A stretch of DNA of 64,000 bases from NCBI GenBank assembly GCA_013350335.1, contig CM023534.1, forward strand, positions 20,851,302 to 20,915,301, written 5' to 3'. Position 1 is the first letter of the stretch, and each line of letters begins with the position of its first letter. The translations under genes were made by a program, and so were the position numbers. The notes under the pieces were generated by a model. The model was given only the letters and a program-made list of their open reading frames with translations, was not told the origin of the DNA and made no database searches. The DNA comes from Chimonanthus salicifolius. Taxonomy: Eukaryota > Streptophyta > Magnoliopsida > Laurales > Calycanthaceae. Shown piece by piece: positions 1 through 13,580 of the stretch.

Positions 1-840
1 TTAATATCTAGCTTTCTCTTAATGAGGTTTACAAAATAAAAATATTAACTCGGAAGAAGTACTTATAGAAATTCGACAAAAATTTTTGGAAACCAAGCCC
101 AAACGAAGTTGCAGAACGAAGTAGGAAGAAGAAGAAAAACAGTAAAAAACTCAGTGAATTTGTGATTTTTGTCTTAACAGCAGGACATCTATTTATAGTT
201 TTGGAAAATACATAATTGTTCAAGTGCTGTATGAATTCCATCCTTTAGATATGTCGGCAGAGTGTCGGCAACCTCTCAAAAGATGAAAACTGTCGGTAGA
301 AAGATAAATAAAGGTTTTTATTTTCTGAAAAATCACTTTTAACAGTAATTCTTTTACCCTTTTCTGCTCGCGTATATTAGCCTCTGATTCACAAAAGTCC
401 GACACCGCTGATGTGTTGATAACACGAGGGTTACCTACAGTGAAAAGATCATTTTTCATTTTCACACCGAAAATTGTGTATTTTTCAAAAAGCCAATATT
501 TAAAAACACAAACGGCTTATATTCACAGTGTTTTTGACACTTCAAAATAGGTTTTTAAAATATTCAAAAAATGACAAAGAGTTTGATAAAGTATAGATCG
601 ACTATTTTTGAAATACGAGGTATCTTAAAAATTGGAGTTTTTAGGTAAAGCATGTGTAAAATACACGTTTCGAGAAATACTCGTGAAATTCTGGAAATAT
701 CATTGAGTAGCGTACTCAAAAGCTTAATATGTGTGTGAATTTCAAGCTCTGAATATATCAGAAGAGTGGCATTTCACACTCAAGAAGTTTTCAAGACACT
801 ATTCATGATTTTAATATAAAACAAAAGACATTTGTGAACT
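1..840. other. AT-rich sequence, nothing recognised
   Basis: Two short minus-strand open frames lie here (70 and 81 codons). They are low in complexity, with runs of Phe and Leu, and match no family I recognise. No splice structure, RNA gene or terminal repeat was seen. Probably old repeat DNA. Confidence 0.4.
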
Positions 841-2900
841 GTCCAAAATGCCCTCCGATCTTCGTCAGGCTAAATTACTGAGCAAACGAGCTCCGATTGG
901 GTCATATAATACCTTTTCGGGAATCTCTCTCTGTACCCTATCATGTTAATCGTCATAAAGCCAAGTTAACGGTCCTAAAATTTTGTCATTTTTCTAATTA
1001 AGAGTTGGGTTATCACAGTCATAGTTCATTTAGAATCTAATCAGGTAGAATTTATCGAATAATTGGGTAATTTTAAGTGTTTGCCTGATTATTTCTTGAA
1101 ATTGTTTGAATTTGTATCCAATGATGAAATTTTGAGTTCTAGACCCTGTATGTGCTTATTTTTGTCTTAATAGTATATTTGAGATCAAAGCAAGATTTTG
1201 ACTCGATGTTCCAAATTTGGTAGGTGTCTAAATTTGAAAGCATTCTAAATTTAGCATACTTGTGGGTGCCATGTCTATTTAATTTGATGATTTGATATGA
1301 TGGTGTTTCAGATTTTGACCTAGAAAAAAAAACGACAGTTTGGACTAAATTTGAAACTTTCCAATTTTAGCGCACTTGTGGACCCCATGTGTGTTAAATT
1401 AATTTGTTTGAAGTATAATTTCTAAAATTCAAATTTTATTTGGAAAATTAAATTTGATGAATCTAGGGAGTGAAGTGTCCAATCTATGCAAGCATTATAT
1501 GAATTGATTGAACATTGGCAAGGGTAAGATTGACATTTCCACCTCTCCCATTTTTATCTCTTATTTTAATTAGAAATTCCTTGTTGCATACGCCAAAACA
1601 CGTGGTGTCTTAGTGGGAGCCTAAGATTTTCTCACAAAACATGTTTGAAACATGGATGGGAACTCTCCATGCGTTGGAAGCCTTGTTGATTTTAGAAAAA
1701 AATTGTTTTTAGAAAATAATGAGGCAAGTCCAACTTGGAGAGAAATTCTCTCCCCATAGCCGACCACCCTTGTCTAATATCGGGAGAAATTCGTTGGAAA
1801 CGAAAACACACAAGACAAAAACCGAAAATTTGCGCTTACCATTGGGTGTTGACAAATTGGCTCGGTCCTCTCATCTCGCAAACTTGGGTTCCATCTTCCT
1901 CTTGAGGTATGTTATTTTCCTCTCTTCTCTTCGATAAGTCTTTTTAATTTACTTGTTCAATTTCTTCCATGTTCTTCCTCCATGAACCTCTTTAAAATTC
2001 GATCAAACATGATGGAGAATTTTCATGTGAAATTCAAAAGAAAATGAGAGAGAAGAGAAGAGAATGAAGAGGAAAGGAGAAAGTTAAAATCGACGATGAA
2101 AATTGAATTTTGATGTAAAAATTCGATCTTCATGGATTAAATTTTGTAAAATTGATTTTGAGGATGTAAAATTGAATCTTTGATTTCTGAACCAACCAAT
2201 CCTTTTAGGGATTGATTCCACATCTTTAGAAAATAAATTCAAAATTTTTATACCATGATTTAATTGGTGAAAATGTCGCGAGAAAAATCATATTTGGGGC
2301 TCCCGAAGAATTTTTCAACAAAATTTGTTTTGTTGGAAACGAGACTGATAGAACCAGTTTTTTATCCAAATTTTAGAGCAAAAGAAGATGATTTGATGCC
2401 CCAAATCGGATAAAAAAGGTAGACCAAATTATGGTTCTAATTTGAGATACAATTTCACTGTGCTTCACTAAATAAATCATAACTTAATCTTTCGAAATCG
2501 AAATGATGAAAATTTGTCTCTATTTTGATCTAGACAAAGATACATATCTCCATTTAAAATTTGGGAATTTTTTAATGTGGATTGATACCCCAAAAGTTAT
2601 TTACAAGTCGGACCTACAGATTGATGAAATTCAGAGAGTTTTATAGTGCTTGATTAAATAATTTTTATCTTGGTTTCTGAATATCGGAATGGTGCAATTG
2701 TGCCTAAATTCAAACTCATGAAAATATCTATCTCCAGTGAAAAAATAAGAGGGAAACTCATTTATTTGATAGGTCAAATCTATTTTGCAAACTAGAAATC
2801 TCGGTTAAGACTTCAAGCTTTTGAGCAGTGTACATGTCTGAGTAATTTGCCCATAACTCGGGCTAGCAAAGTTTGCTTGGAATGAACCAAATATTGTTAG

Positions 2901-3340
2901 AATCCTTATTCGAAGCCCTATCCACTGTATGAATATGAAACCCTAATAAAATTTGGGATGATACCAGAAAATTCTGCAAGAAAGGCTAACTTTTGCACTG
3001 TTTTGACTCCTTTAAACCTTAGACAAATTATGGAATATTTGATATTCTTAGACAGAACCCCTGAGGTTATTTGATGGGTTCATATGATCTAAAAGGAGAT
3101 TAGACAGATCATTGGAATCCTTATTCAAAGTCATATCCACTGTACGAATATGAGGCCCTAATAAATTTGGGCTAATATCAGAAAATTTTGCAAGAAAGGC
3201 TAATTTTTGCACTGTTTGGACTCATTTAAACGTTAGACAAATTATGGAATATTTGATATTCTGAGACTTGGATTGTTGGGACAGAACCCCTGAGGTTATT
3301 TGATTGGTTCATTTGATCTAAAAAGATATTAGACTGAATA
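2901..3340 (+). repeat. Tandem duplication, about 215-bp unit
   Basis: The segment beginning 'aatccttattcgaagcc' at 2901 is repeated from 3116 with scattered substitutions and a 13-bp insertion near 3268. Both copies end in a 'gatctaaaa' motif. The two copies are diverged, so the duplication is not recent. Confidence 0.8.
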
Positions 3341-3381
3341 AAATTGTAGCAAATTTGGGAACCTAAGGCTTTATTTGGAGC

Positions 3382-4142
3382 TTGGATTGGTGAAATTTTG
3401 TACTCGACAAATTTGCAATATTATATGAGAAAAATGATTTACTTGTATGTTTGTTTCATACATGTTATTTGCTCCTCTAAATGGATTGATTGATTATTGA
3501 CTTGAATACAAAGGTTTTGGGTTTATTAGAAGAATGAAAGTTTTATAATTGACGGGTAAATTCTTGTGCAAGCTAACTAACGTAAGGGAAATATTTTGGC
3601 TAACTGTCCAAAGCCATGAGCATCTCAATCCGCTCGGATATTTGGTTTATTACTTGTCTAATTTGTTAAAAAACTCAAACTAAGTATTCTAGAATTTGAT
3701 TTGTGAAATTGGAAATTTTGGTTGTATTTGTTGGAAATTATTCATGCTTGATTTATGAACTTAGCGTGATTCATAATTTTTTGGATGGTTTATCATGAAT
3801 ATTTGATGATGCCATTATTAGAAGTCATGTATTTATTGGATTTGTTGTTATTGGAATATGTTATATTTATTTGAGAAATTATTAAATTTCTAATTTAAGC
3901 ATGTTGACAATGTACCTAACATGGCATTTATGCATGAGATATTTTGTTCGTTATTCATGCATGAACATCCACGTTTGGGTGGGTATGAGATTCGTGTGTG
4001 GCTATGGACCATTGAGTTATTGGCTTGTTGTTTGTCAGGATCATTGGCCTTGCACATCTAGTTAGGGAGACTCTTGTGTTTAGATTCGCTTGGACTTTTG
4101 ATTTCCTTTGTATACTTACGGATCCTATTTAGCTTTATTTAG
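3382..4142 (+). repeat. Direct repeat, copy 1 (pairs with 10513-11245)
   Basis: It begins 'ggattggtgaaattttgtac' and ends 'cctatttagctttattt', and nearly every line matches 10513-11245. A short stretch near 4032 is absent from the second copy. At 7.1 kb apart and with unrelated right flanks, the pair could be two LTR fragments of one family. Confidence 0.8.
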
Positions 4143-5861
4143 CAAAATTCTAGATTTAGATAATCAATATTTAATTAATTATCTAACTTTGGAAGTTAAT
4201 AAAATATAAGATCTGTTTTTATTATTGATTTATAAATTTGATTAAAATGATGGAGTGAATTTAAATGACCTCAATCTAATTTAAAATGTAAATTTAAGAA
4301 ACAAATAAAATATTTCTGACCTAGTCAAATCATTTCGAGGATTTTTTTTATGAATAAATAAAATAAAAAAATAATAATAAATTATTTACATAGTTTACAA
4401 TGAAATCGAAACAAGTATCGAAGGCGGCATGTTATCCCATTTAAAAATAAAATCATGGCCTAAACTATGAACTATTCTAGAATTATAAAATATAATTCAA
4501 GTTCATCATTTATTTAAATTCTAATTAGAATAATTACGTCGTCCATTAAATCAGAATTTTTCAATTCAAGTCTTAGGCTTGAGCGGAATTTAAACTTGCA
4601 TTTCCCAAATCTAAAATAAACCGTTCTTGAAAAGAACCTTAGACTGGAAAATTGGTCAAGTCCCACTGATCCTAAAAGGGGTTCCACTTTTCCTTGAAAA
4701 ATTCTAAAATTAATTTGTTTCATAAAGTTCATACAAAGAATTAAAATAAAATTAAAAACCATCATTATAAAATATTTAATAATTGGGAACACCATAAATC
4801 TAAAGAAACCGCCATGAATTTCATTTAAAAATTGGAAAATAATGAAATACAATCCCGTGGACATCATTACATAAAAATAAAATAAATAACTTATAAGAAA
4901 TTAAATATTTTTTCTCTGTCCTTAGTCTTCCAACTTCAGTCCCTTCAATGCCTTGCCCGATTCAACCTTCAATGGACCCACAACCATCAATTTATAGGAG
5001 TTAGAATAGATGAGATAAGGGACCCTTCAAATTCAGCCAAGATAAGGGATCAATTTAAATTCATCCGATTTTATCCCTTTTTCTCCTTGTGTAATCCGCT
5101 AACTCCTTATCTCTTTTATCTCTCTTTATTATCTCTCCTTTGATTCAAACATTTCTTTATCCTTATCCTCTCTATCTTCTTCTAGCTGAGTTTCAATAGT
5201 AAGCTAGATTGCTCGGCCTTCCTCTCTCTTATCTCTTTCGGTCATCTCGATCAGCAAAACCAATTTCTTCTACCTTATCGCTTCTTCAAACGAAATTCAC
5301 TGGTCCCACTTGGTCTTTTGGACTTGAATCCCATAGTTGGACTTTTATCTGGCCCGGAATACTAGTGGACTTTGGCATACAGGCTTCAGACTCGAATAGT
5401 GGGTCCATTTGTGTGTTTATAAATTTCTACCACCTTTACAATTTAACAATCTAAAAAAAATATTATTATGATTTAAACTCTCATATCCGGATCTGAATTA
5501 TAATAATTTATAATAATTCCAAATCAAATTAAGTGGTAAAAATTATAAACTTTCCAAAAATAGAATTATGGCCCATTTTTCTACATTTTAATTCTTTTTT
5601 CTTGTATTCTCACAAATACACTGCAAAACTTGAATACTCCATTAAACAAATCTAATATTCACAAATCAAAGGCTAATTAATCCAAAATTAAAGGGTAAAA
5701 TGGTAATTTTCAGTGCTCAACAAATACCCCGAAACTTAGATTTTGCTAGTCCCCGAGCAAAACAAAAACTAAAAACTAAAAACTGAAAATTAAAATCCTA
5801 AATTACACCACTTTCGCTGACACTCTCGATTGCATTTAGCATATGCAACAAGCCTTAAAAC
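4143..5861. other. AT-rich intergenic or repeat DNA
   Basis: No gene is recognised. The open frames at 4514-4867 (minus) and 5209-5454 (plus) are low-complexity and have no family match. The stretch 5690-5860 ('gtgctcaacaaat...' and 'tagtccccgagcaaaac') reminds me of plant Tat/Ogre-type gypsy non-coding sequence, but this is only a resemblance. It seems to continue beyond the LTR-like insert at 9238. Confidence 0.3.
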
Positions 5862-6489
5862 TGTAATGTCCTGTCCTTTTTCACTCGCTTATTCCCGGAA
5901 ATCAGAGTCTATTTTTTTTTTTAATAGAGTAGAGTGATAGAGCGTGGGACATCACGACGCGAGATAAGTCCGAACTTCCAAAGTCTGACCTTAACTGGCC
6001 AACCCTATGTGTGCATATACTGAGTCCATGAAAATAGTTCACACATAATAATATCAACTTGCGGAAATATAATAGAACCAAGTTCTATTCTATTCAGATA
6101 GCAAACAAGTCCTTAATCATAATTAAAACGTTATAATCATCCAAATAAACATCCGACCATCTAAGTTATTACATTCCGAAATCTAGATACTCAAAATACA
6201 AGTCCATGAGTAACTTTATTAAAAACATATAAAATAAATCATCCAAGCTCCTATGCCTGGCCCTCCTTGCGTTCATCGTTCGCCTTGTTTCATGTATCAT
6301 CAACTAGGGTAGAAGTAGGGTGTTAGAACAACGCGCCTAGTAGGTATTCCAGTTACGGCTAACACATGGTCAGTACAAAACATATATAATAATATCGTAA
6401 TGTCAAAACCATATAAACCATGCCATGCAATGATGACAAATGCAATGAGTCCCACCCATCACATGTACATAAAAGTACCCACCACATAG

Positions 6490-6606
6490 GTCTTTCGGAC
6501 GCCCCGACGGAGTGTGGACCCTCCGGTTTCTTCCTGATGGAAAAGCACATCAAGGTACTGTACATATGTTTTTCGGACACCCCGACGGAGTGTGACCCCT
6601 CCGGTT
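6490..6606 (+). repeat. Paired GC-rich repeat (cggacNccccgacggagtgtg)
   Basis: Two copies, about 6496-6530 and 6571-6605, read 'ccccgacggagtgtg' followed by 'cctccgg', and each can fold on itself through cggac/ctccgg. They lie inside the LTR-like segment. Confidence 0.7.
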
Positions 6607-6649
6607 ACAAATCCTCCACCCCATGCCATGCATGAGATGCAAATGAAAC

Positions 6650-6746
6650 ACATGCTATTTTATAACATAAACATAGCATTTAAAATCATATTTAAAACAC
6701 ATGCTATTTTATAACATAAACATAGCATTTAAAATCATCATTTGAA
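6650..6746 (+). repeat. Perfect-looking 48-bp tandem duplication
   Basis: The unit 'acacatgctattttataac...' starting at 6650 is repeated directly from 6698 with almost no change, so the duplication is young compared with its surroundings. Confidence 0.85.
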
Positions 6747-6982
6747 ACATATCCCTTGCAGCATAAATTTATCAAAAATAAGATAAACACAATGTACATA
6801 AACCCATGGTTTCAAAGAGGTGGAATCCTACCAAAGACCGCTACGTGTCCTTGCGTCTTTCGTCCAGTAATTGCTCACGATCGTAAACACCTTGTGAGGT
6901 CCCATTACCTTATAATATAAAATCAATCAAAACCAAGTCCCACTTGATTTAAAATATTTTAAGTCCATAAACCAATCCCCAA

Positions 6983-8493
6983 GGGTTTCAGCCACACACC
7001 ATGGCCGAACCCATGGCCTACTATTTTCACACTTATTTACCAAGTTGCCATTGGTATAATCTTTAGTTAATTACCATAATGCCATTGTTCATATTCATAT
7101 CCATTTACCTTCCTTATTTTCATAAAACTTAAGTTCCAAAATAATCCATACAATAATTCATGGGGTTCGGCCATACACCATGGCCGAGCCCTATGTCCAA
7201 TATTTCACATATTTACAAGATTGCCATTGATTCATCCATGGTTTCCTTATTTCCATCTATTTACACTTTTGCCATTCATAACATTTCATGACCAATAACA
7301 TACTCTAAGATCACGGTTATACATACTTAAATCCATTGTTTTCTTGCTCAAACATCCAATTATTTATTCATGGTTCACATCACCAATAGCCCATAAAAAT
7401 GGTCCATGGTTTTATGTTTTGCAACCCTTTAAAATTAATAAATCAGTCCACCTGATTCAATGTCTAAGAAACCCCAAATCCATAATTATATTTGGTGGGG
7501 TTCGGCCATACACTATGGCCGAACGTCACCCCTTCTTTTCTATTCTTTTGATCTAACAATAAAACATAACATCCTTTTTAAATTATAAACCCTTTTTCAA
7601 AAATTATTAACCTTGATCTAGCATCTTAGCCATAATGAAATTATGGTTCGGCCATGCAATGGCCGACCCATATCCTTAATTAGAAGCTTACTAAAAATAG
7701 TAACCATCTTCCATAAAAATGAGCAATGTTCCTACAAGCTGCCATTATTAGAAACTTTCTAAATTAAGAAGCATCCTTCATAAATTAGATAATTTCCAAA
7801 TTTAGCATGCATCTTTCCATACTTAGATAGTTTCCAATTTTAGCATGCATCTTTCCATACTTGGATAGTTTCCAAATTAAAATTCCATAATTAGAAAGTT
7901 CCTAATTAAAACTTTCTAATTTAGTCTCTACTTTCTAAAAATAAAAACTTTCCCATTTTAATCTCTTCCTTCTATTTTTAGAAACTTTCTAAATAAACAA
8001 ACTTCCATAAATAAACTTTAGTGGGGTTCGGCCATACACCATGGCCGAACTTCACCCATAGAAACAAATCTAACCCTTTCCATTATTTTCTAAATTAATA
8101 ACATCCTCCATGGGGTTCGGCCATACACCATGGCCGAACCCTATGGTTCATGATCTTGACCATTATTTACTCCTTGATCCTCCATTATTTAATCTCATTA
8201 AAATTCAATGATAATACTAACACCACTCCATGGGGTTTGGCCATACCCATAGCCGAACCCTTATGGTTCATAATCTTCCTCTAAAAAATTATTATCAATA
8301 ACATTCATCCCTTCAAAACATTGGTATTCCTTCCATGGTTTTTATCATTCAAAACCCATGAATTAAACATGTCTTTCCATGGGGTTCGGCCATGCTCTAT
8401 GGCCGAACCCTATGGTTCTTTCTTTCCATTAAAATTCATTATCATCTCTCATTCTTCTTCCATGGGGTTCGGCCATACACCTTGGCTGAACCC
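6983..8493 (+). repeat. Nine dispersed hairpins GGTTCGGCCAT/ATGGCCGAACC
   Basis: Copies lie at about 6983, 7162, 7496, 7645, 8023, 8112, 8232, 8381 and 8464. Each has an 11-bp arm GGTTCGGCCAT, a loop of usually five bases (often acacc) and the complementary arm. Some arms carry one mismatch. Spacing is irregular, between about 80 and 380 bp, so this is not a simple tandem satellite. Retained arm pairing suggests repeated seeding of one palindrome, or selection for the fold. Confidence 0.85.
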
Positions 8494-9237
8494 TATGGTT
8501 CTTTTCCTTAAAACAAATTTATCAAATATACTAACCGGTTCCGTGACTGATTCTTGCTCTTCCAATTCTTCTCCTTTCTTCTTGATTCTTTTTCCCTTTG
8601 CTGGCTGCTCTTTCTTTCTCCTGTTCTTGCCATGAATGTGAATTGAGATGGAGAGAAAATTCGGCTATGGTGGGTGTAAACCGTGTGCCCTTGTCCTTCT
8701 CTCCTTTTATGCAATTCCAATCGGTCAAATAGCAGGTACCAAGATAGCAATTGCCCTTCCTCTTTGCTTCCCTCTTTTATAAGCTTCCAACCAGCCAATA
8801 CTAAGATAGCAATGCCGTGCGCCCCTTCCTTGTATCTTAATTGGAAATGGCCGACCTTCCCACTTTGGTAATGTCACACACGGCCATGCAATGTCTATTT
8901 AATTAGACATCTTCTTTATTTAATTTTAGACAATATGCATACCCTTTTTAAATGATCTTTTGCGCTTAACATAAATATGGAATATCTCTATACACGGCCT
9001 AAGTATCTTTCTTGGATATGCACATCTAAAATTCGGCCATGCAATATTAATTTAATATTGCATTATTAATTAAATTCAAGCCCATTTAATTTTTATTGAA
9101 ACAATTCCAAAAACTGTTGGGTCCTAATTGGGCCAATGACCCAACTCTTTACCCAATTTAATATCCATAACTAATATTTACAAATTAAATGGATCATTTT
9201 CATACAAAATAATAAATTGAAAATCCAGGGTGTTACA

Positions 9238-10512
9238 ACCCCTAGGTCACCACTAGTGGACGAGTTTTAGTCTCGTAAAGGCTTTCAGTGATGATACCCA
9301 CAAACATCAATTTTGTATAGTCTTAGTTTCAGATTCGGCAAAAACAAGTTCATAAAGATCTAGACATCATACGATTCCAAAATTTATTTTATAAGACTTA
9401 TATTCGGAGTGTAGTGTGTGCTTAGCCAACATTAAAATTAGTTTTCTTTTTCAAATAGACACAAGTTTCGTACCCAATATCAAAAAATGTGCTTTGACTT
9501 CAAACCTCACTAGATATCTCTCAGAAAGATTAAAGCTCGGAGGTTAGGTTATTTTCTCTCAAAGGTATATGTGAGCGGAGTTTGTGTATTCAAATTCAGA
9601 ATTTCTCACATATGTATTAGAAAAACAGTACATGGCAAAGAAAATAATTGTTAGATCTCATGAATGGACGCCACTTTCCTGAGAACATTGAGTTATACAA
9701 TATCATTTTCTTCCTTTATTTTCCACATGAAATACCATATTTCAACTTAAGATCAATAGGACTTTTAATAGGACAAAACATGGCTTGGGATTGGGTCAAA
9801 TCAAAGAAGGATAATAAGACTCTAAGAATAAATATTTTGATCAAAAGGTTAGAGGTCTTTAAGATATATGACGGGATATTTCTTCCTCTATTTTTTTCTT
9901 TTCAGCACTTTTCAAAATATTCATTTTTTTTCATATCCTTCTTTTGATATCAAGATGTTCCCTTTCTTTTTGTGCTATTTTCTTCTTTTACTTTCTTGTG
10001 CCCTTTTTTTTTTAGTATTATCCCAATATTTGTCATCTCTAACCTTTTTTATGAATAGGTCAAGATATATTTTTAATAAGGCTCAGACTCCAAAATCGGA
10101 GTTGGGTTTGGTAAACATGGCTGATAAAAAAAAAAAAAGCTAACTTAAAGGCTCAACTGGGAACTACCAGGAAAAATTTTGACCAAAGATAGATAGGCAT
10201 GAAGGTTCAAACAATCCGACAATGACCTAAATCATATCTTAAGTTTCATACAGTGATTTCTTTGTTTTAAATAAAGTCTAAAAAATTTCAAATGTACTAA
10301 CTCAATTTTAATGGTGTTCTCAGTAATATGACTAAAATTGAAGAATGATGAGATCCACAACGACTGGATGCGCTTCAGAAAGAAAAATGGATTGATTTAA
10401 ATCCTTCAGAAAAATTGAAAGGCTCTAAAGCTTATTGGGTTAAGTCTCCACTAGTATTCTTTTGTAGACTACTAGACTCATGAAAATTTTTCTTTTCTAA
10501 CTCAATTTAAAT
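9238..10512. other. Unrecognised repeat-like DNA
   Basis: The open frames at 9648-9947 and 9868-10143 are rich in Phe, Ser and Leu, and no domain is recognised. There is an A-run near 10127. The 5' part probably continues the sequence broken at 5861 by the LTR-like insert. Confidence 0.3.
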
Positions 10513-11245
10513 ATGGATTGGTGAAATTTTGTACTTGACAAATTTGCAATATTATATGAGAAAAACGATTTACTTGTATGTTTGTTTCATACATGTTATT
10601 TGCTCCTCTAAATGGATTGATTGATTATTGTCTTGAATACAGAGGTTTTGGATTTATTAGAAGAATGAAAGTTTTATAATTGAAGAGTAAATTCATGTGC
10701 AAGCTCACTAATGTAAGGGAAATATTTTGGCTAACTATCCAAAGCCGTGAGCATCTCAGTCCGCTCGGATATTTGGTTTATTACTCATCAAATTTGTTGA
10801 AAAACTCAAACTAAGTATTCTAGAATTTGATTTGTGAAATTGGAAATTTTGGTTGTATTTGTTGGAAATTATTCATGCTTGATTTAAGAACTTAGCGTGA
10901 TTTATAATTTTTTGGATGGTTTATCATGAATATTTGATGATGCCATTATTAGAAGTCATGTATTTAGTGGATTTGTTGTTATTGGAATATGTTATATTTA
11001 TTTGAGAAATTATAAATTTCTAATTTAAGCATGTTGATATTGTACCTGACATGGCATTTATGCATGAGATATTTTGTTCGTTATTCATGCATGAGCATCT
11101 AAGTTTGGGTGGGTATGAGATTCGTGTGTGGCTATGGACCGTTGAGTTATTGGCCTTACACATCTCGTTAGGGAGACTCGTGTGTTTAGATTCGTTTGGA
11201 CTTTTGATTTCCTTTGTATACTCAAGGATCCTATTTAGCTTTATT
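10513..11245 (+). repeat. Direct repeat, copy 2 (pairs with 3382-4142)
   Basis: Nearly identical to 3382-4142 but for small substitutions and an indel near 11150. After 11245 this copy runs on into LTR-like sequence not present after copy 1. Confidence 0.8.
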
Positions 11246-12254
11246 TGTTGATTTGGTTTATTAGCCTTGCACTCCTTTGGAGATACTCATTGTGCAGACT
11301 CGTTTGGGATTCTAAAAGACCACAGTTGCCTTGCACTCCCCTGTGGATACTCGTTTGTGCAAACTCATTTCGATTTTTAACCATTTCGGTGTACATGTGC
11401 TATGCTTAGCTGAGTTGAGCTTTGCATGATTCGTTGATTCATTTAGTTGAGATGCATGGGATGGGAGCATGTATCATAAGTTGCATTATAGCATATCATA
11501 GATATGTAATGCAATTTTGATTTAACTATTGGGTTGAACTCTAAATGCCTAGTTGTTATATTTGTTGTTAGTTGTTCGATTGTTTTCTTCACTGGACATG
11601 GAGCTCATTCCCTTATTTTTCAAGAAATCCCTTGGAGAACGAGACCGGCCAGGCTCAACCATAGGTTTTGGATTTGTTTAGAGCTTCTGGACGGGATTAT
11701 AATTTTGCTGTTATTTCCTAGGATTTTCTAGAATTTATTTGAGATTTGAGGATTGTAAGACACAATAACTTAGTTAGATCCGATACTTATTTGGGAGTTG
11801 TGCTTCTGTTTCCAACTGTATGTTGGGGAAGCTTTGGATTTTAATTTGGATTTATTTATAGTTGTGTGTGGTGAGATTATAGCTCCTAATTTTATAGATG
11901 GTATTATTATTTGTTGCTTGGTTCTATACTAGATGAGGACTAATCTTATATGGGAATGATGAGTATTGGACATGGAAAATTTATTGAGATGTTCCGCACT
12001 ATGATTATATTGAAATTATATTATTGGAATTGTTGAAAAAAAGGAACAATGATTTTCGCTGTTCCCATCATTGGATCTTATTCGACTCGTGTAAGGCTTC
12101 ATTTGTTGCCATTGAAGGGGCAGGTCCTCACATGATTTGATGGTTTAAAACTCAGAAAGGGTTATGATTTGTTTTATGTTGAATTTGTGAGACTTGGGCA
12201 ATAAGTCCAAGCCATTGACAAAGTGTAAGTATATTAAATATATCATTGTTATGG

Positions 12255-13580
12255 TTTGGGAATGTGAACAAACCAATATAACAAATATCGTTCTCGGGAT
12301 ATTAACGGAAATTGATAATAACGGGATTTTTTTAAATCTTAGGTTTTTATCGGGAATTTAACAGGAAGATCTCATGGAAAATATAAATATTTAAAAATAA
12401 TAAAAATTAATATAATAAATAATATTTCTCAATTGTGGTAGATTCAATTTATATTAACGAGTTAAAATACAAACTTTTTGTCATTTTAGATTTATTTTCT
12501 TTTATGTATTAAAGTAGTTTTTTATTTACTTGTTTAGATGTTTTATTTTACTTTTCATTAATTAGATTTCTTGTGAGATTTAATTTTTTTTTCATTGGAA
12601 CTTAATTATATAACTAAACGAGGGCATGATTTAAACAAAAGAATGCAAAACTAAAATCAAACTCTACCTACATGGGTGTAACTCAACTGGTTGCTTCCCA
12701 CCTCAGGAAGTGGGAGGTTACGTGTTTGAGCTCCCATGGCCTAACCTTGGTGTGCCCTAGGGGTAATGGGCTCACCCGTGGGGGTTTCCCGTACGTAAAT
12801 TAAAAAAAAAAATCAATACTCCAAAAAATTTACAAAAAGTATTATTTATATAGGTAACTATATTAAAACCTATCATGAAAACTCTTAAATCTTGACTAGT
12901 TCTCTCGCAGGATAAAAAAAAACACAAACAAAAGGCATCATAATTATAATTGCACTACTATAGCATAGCATCATAAAAATAAATCTATTATTATTGTTGT
13001 TGTTATTATTATTTTTTTTTCAGAAATGATTATTGCAATGGTACTATTATTTGTTAGAAACAGGACAATAAAATTTGTTAACACCAATAAGTCAATAACA
13101 ATATTTACTAAATTACTACCGAGCAAATGAAAACTACAAAATAGAACGAAAAAAAAATAGTCCACTTCAATTTTGTTAACAACAGAACTCACATTAATTT
13201 GCTTTACAAATTCAATATTAGCCCAACTTCTCCAGCGTATGTGGCTGGGAGTTGGAATGCCTACACATTACAGCGGCAAAGGAATGTGGGAGTGGGACTC
13301 CCACAAGAACTAAAACTTTTACTCGAGGAGACTTATAAAAGTAGGTAGCTGAAGGGTCAAAAGCTTGAACGCTCACAATTGCTTGGCTTGTTAGGTGCGA
13401 TCCCCGTCCGTTAAAAGTGATTTTATCGGGAGATTTTTATTTTTTGTGATAATAACGGTTATTAACAGTATTCAAACGATAAAAATTTTAGGGCTGAAAA
13501 CGTTATATTGGCGTTAAAAACCTAATAAATTCCAATTTATCGGCGAGATTTGTTACATTGGAACAAACTTGTGAGTTTAG
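12255..13580. mobile_element. Possible TIR element carrying a SINE
   Basis: The left edge 'acaaaccaatataacaaat' and the reverse complement of the right edge 'acaagtttgttccaatgt' plus 'aacaaatctcg' are imperfect inverted repeats, continuing into 'gggatattaacgg' and its counterpart. No transposase is present. Target duplication not resolved. A non-autonomous DNA element is the best guess. Confidence 0.35.
12673..12813 (+). mobile_element. tRNA-derived SINE
   Basis: The pol III A-box-like 'gtaactcaactgg' lies at the 5' end and the B-box-like 'gtttgagctc' about 45 bp later. The body reads 'gtgccctaggggtaatggg' and ends with an 11-base A run. This is the standard layout of plant tRNA-derived SINEs. 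Flanks 'aaaatcaaactc' and 'aaatcaatactcc' look like a degraded target duplication. Confidence 0.7.

Larger units (their letters stand above)
841..4142 (+). mobile_element. LTR-like repeat fragment (left piece)
   Basis: Non-coding, AT-rich sequence. Its last 760 bases (about 3382-4142) recur in direct orientation at 10513-11245, after which the two copies diverge abruptly. It holds two internal duplications, near 1228/1349 and at 2901-3340. The absence of reading frames, the length and the repetition fit the long LTR of a plant gypsy element. No clear TG start or target duplication was found, so the class is an inference. Confidence 0.35.
5862..9237 (-). mobile_element. Probable solo gypsy-type LTR
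   Basis: The segment starts TGTAATGTCCTG and ends CAGGGTGTTACA, so it has TG...CA ends with short inverted TGTAA/TTACA termini, as plant gypsy LTRs do. It is 3.4 kb with no gag or pol coding, and no second LTR was found in the window. Orientation is inferred from the TGTAACACCC start on the minus strand. The 5-bp flanks (aaaac and acccc) do not match, so the insertion boundary is not proven. It contains repeated hairpins and short tandem repeats. Confidence 0.5.

Noticed and set aside
5862..9237. Calling a proven target duplication for the 3.4-kb LTR
   Set aside because: The flanks aaaac and acccc do not match, so only the TG...CA structure supports it.
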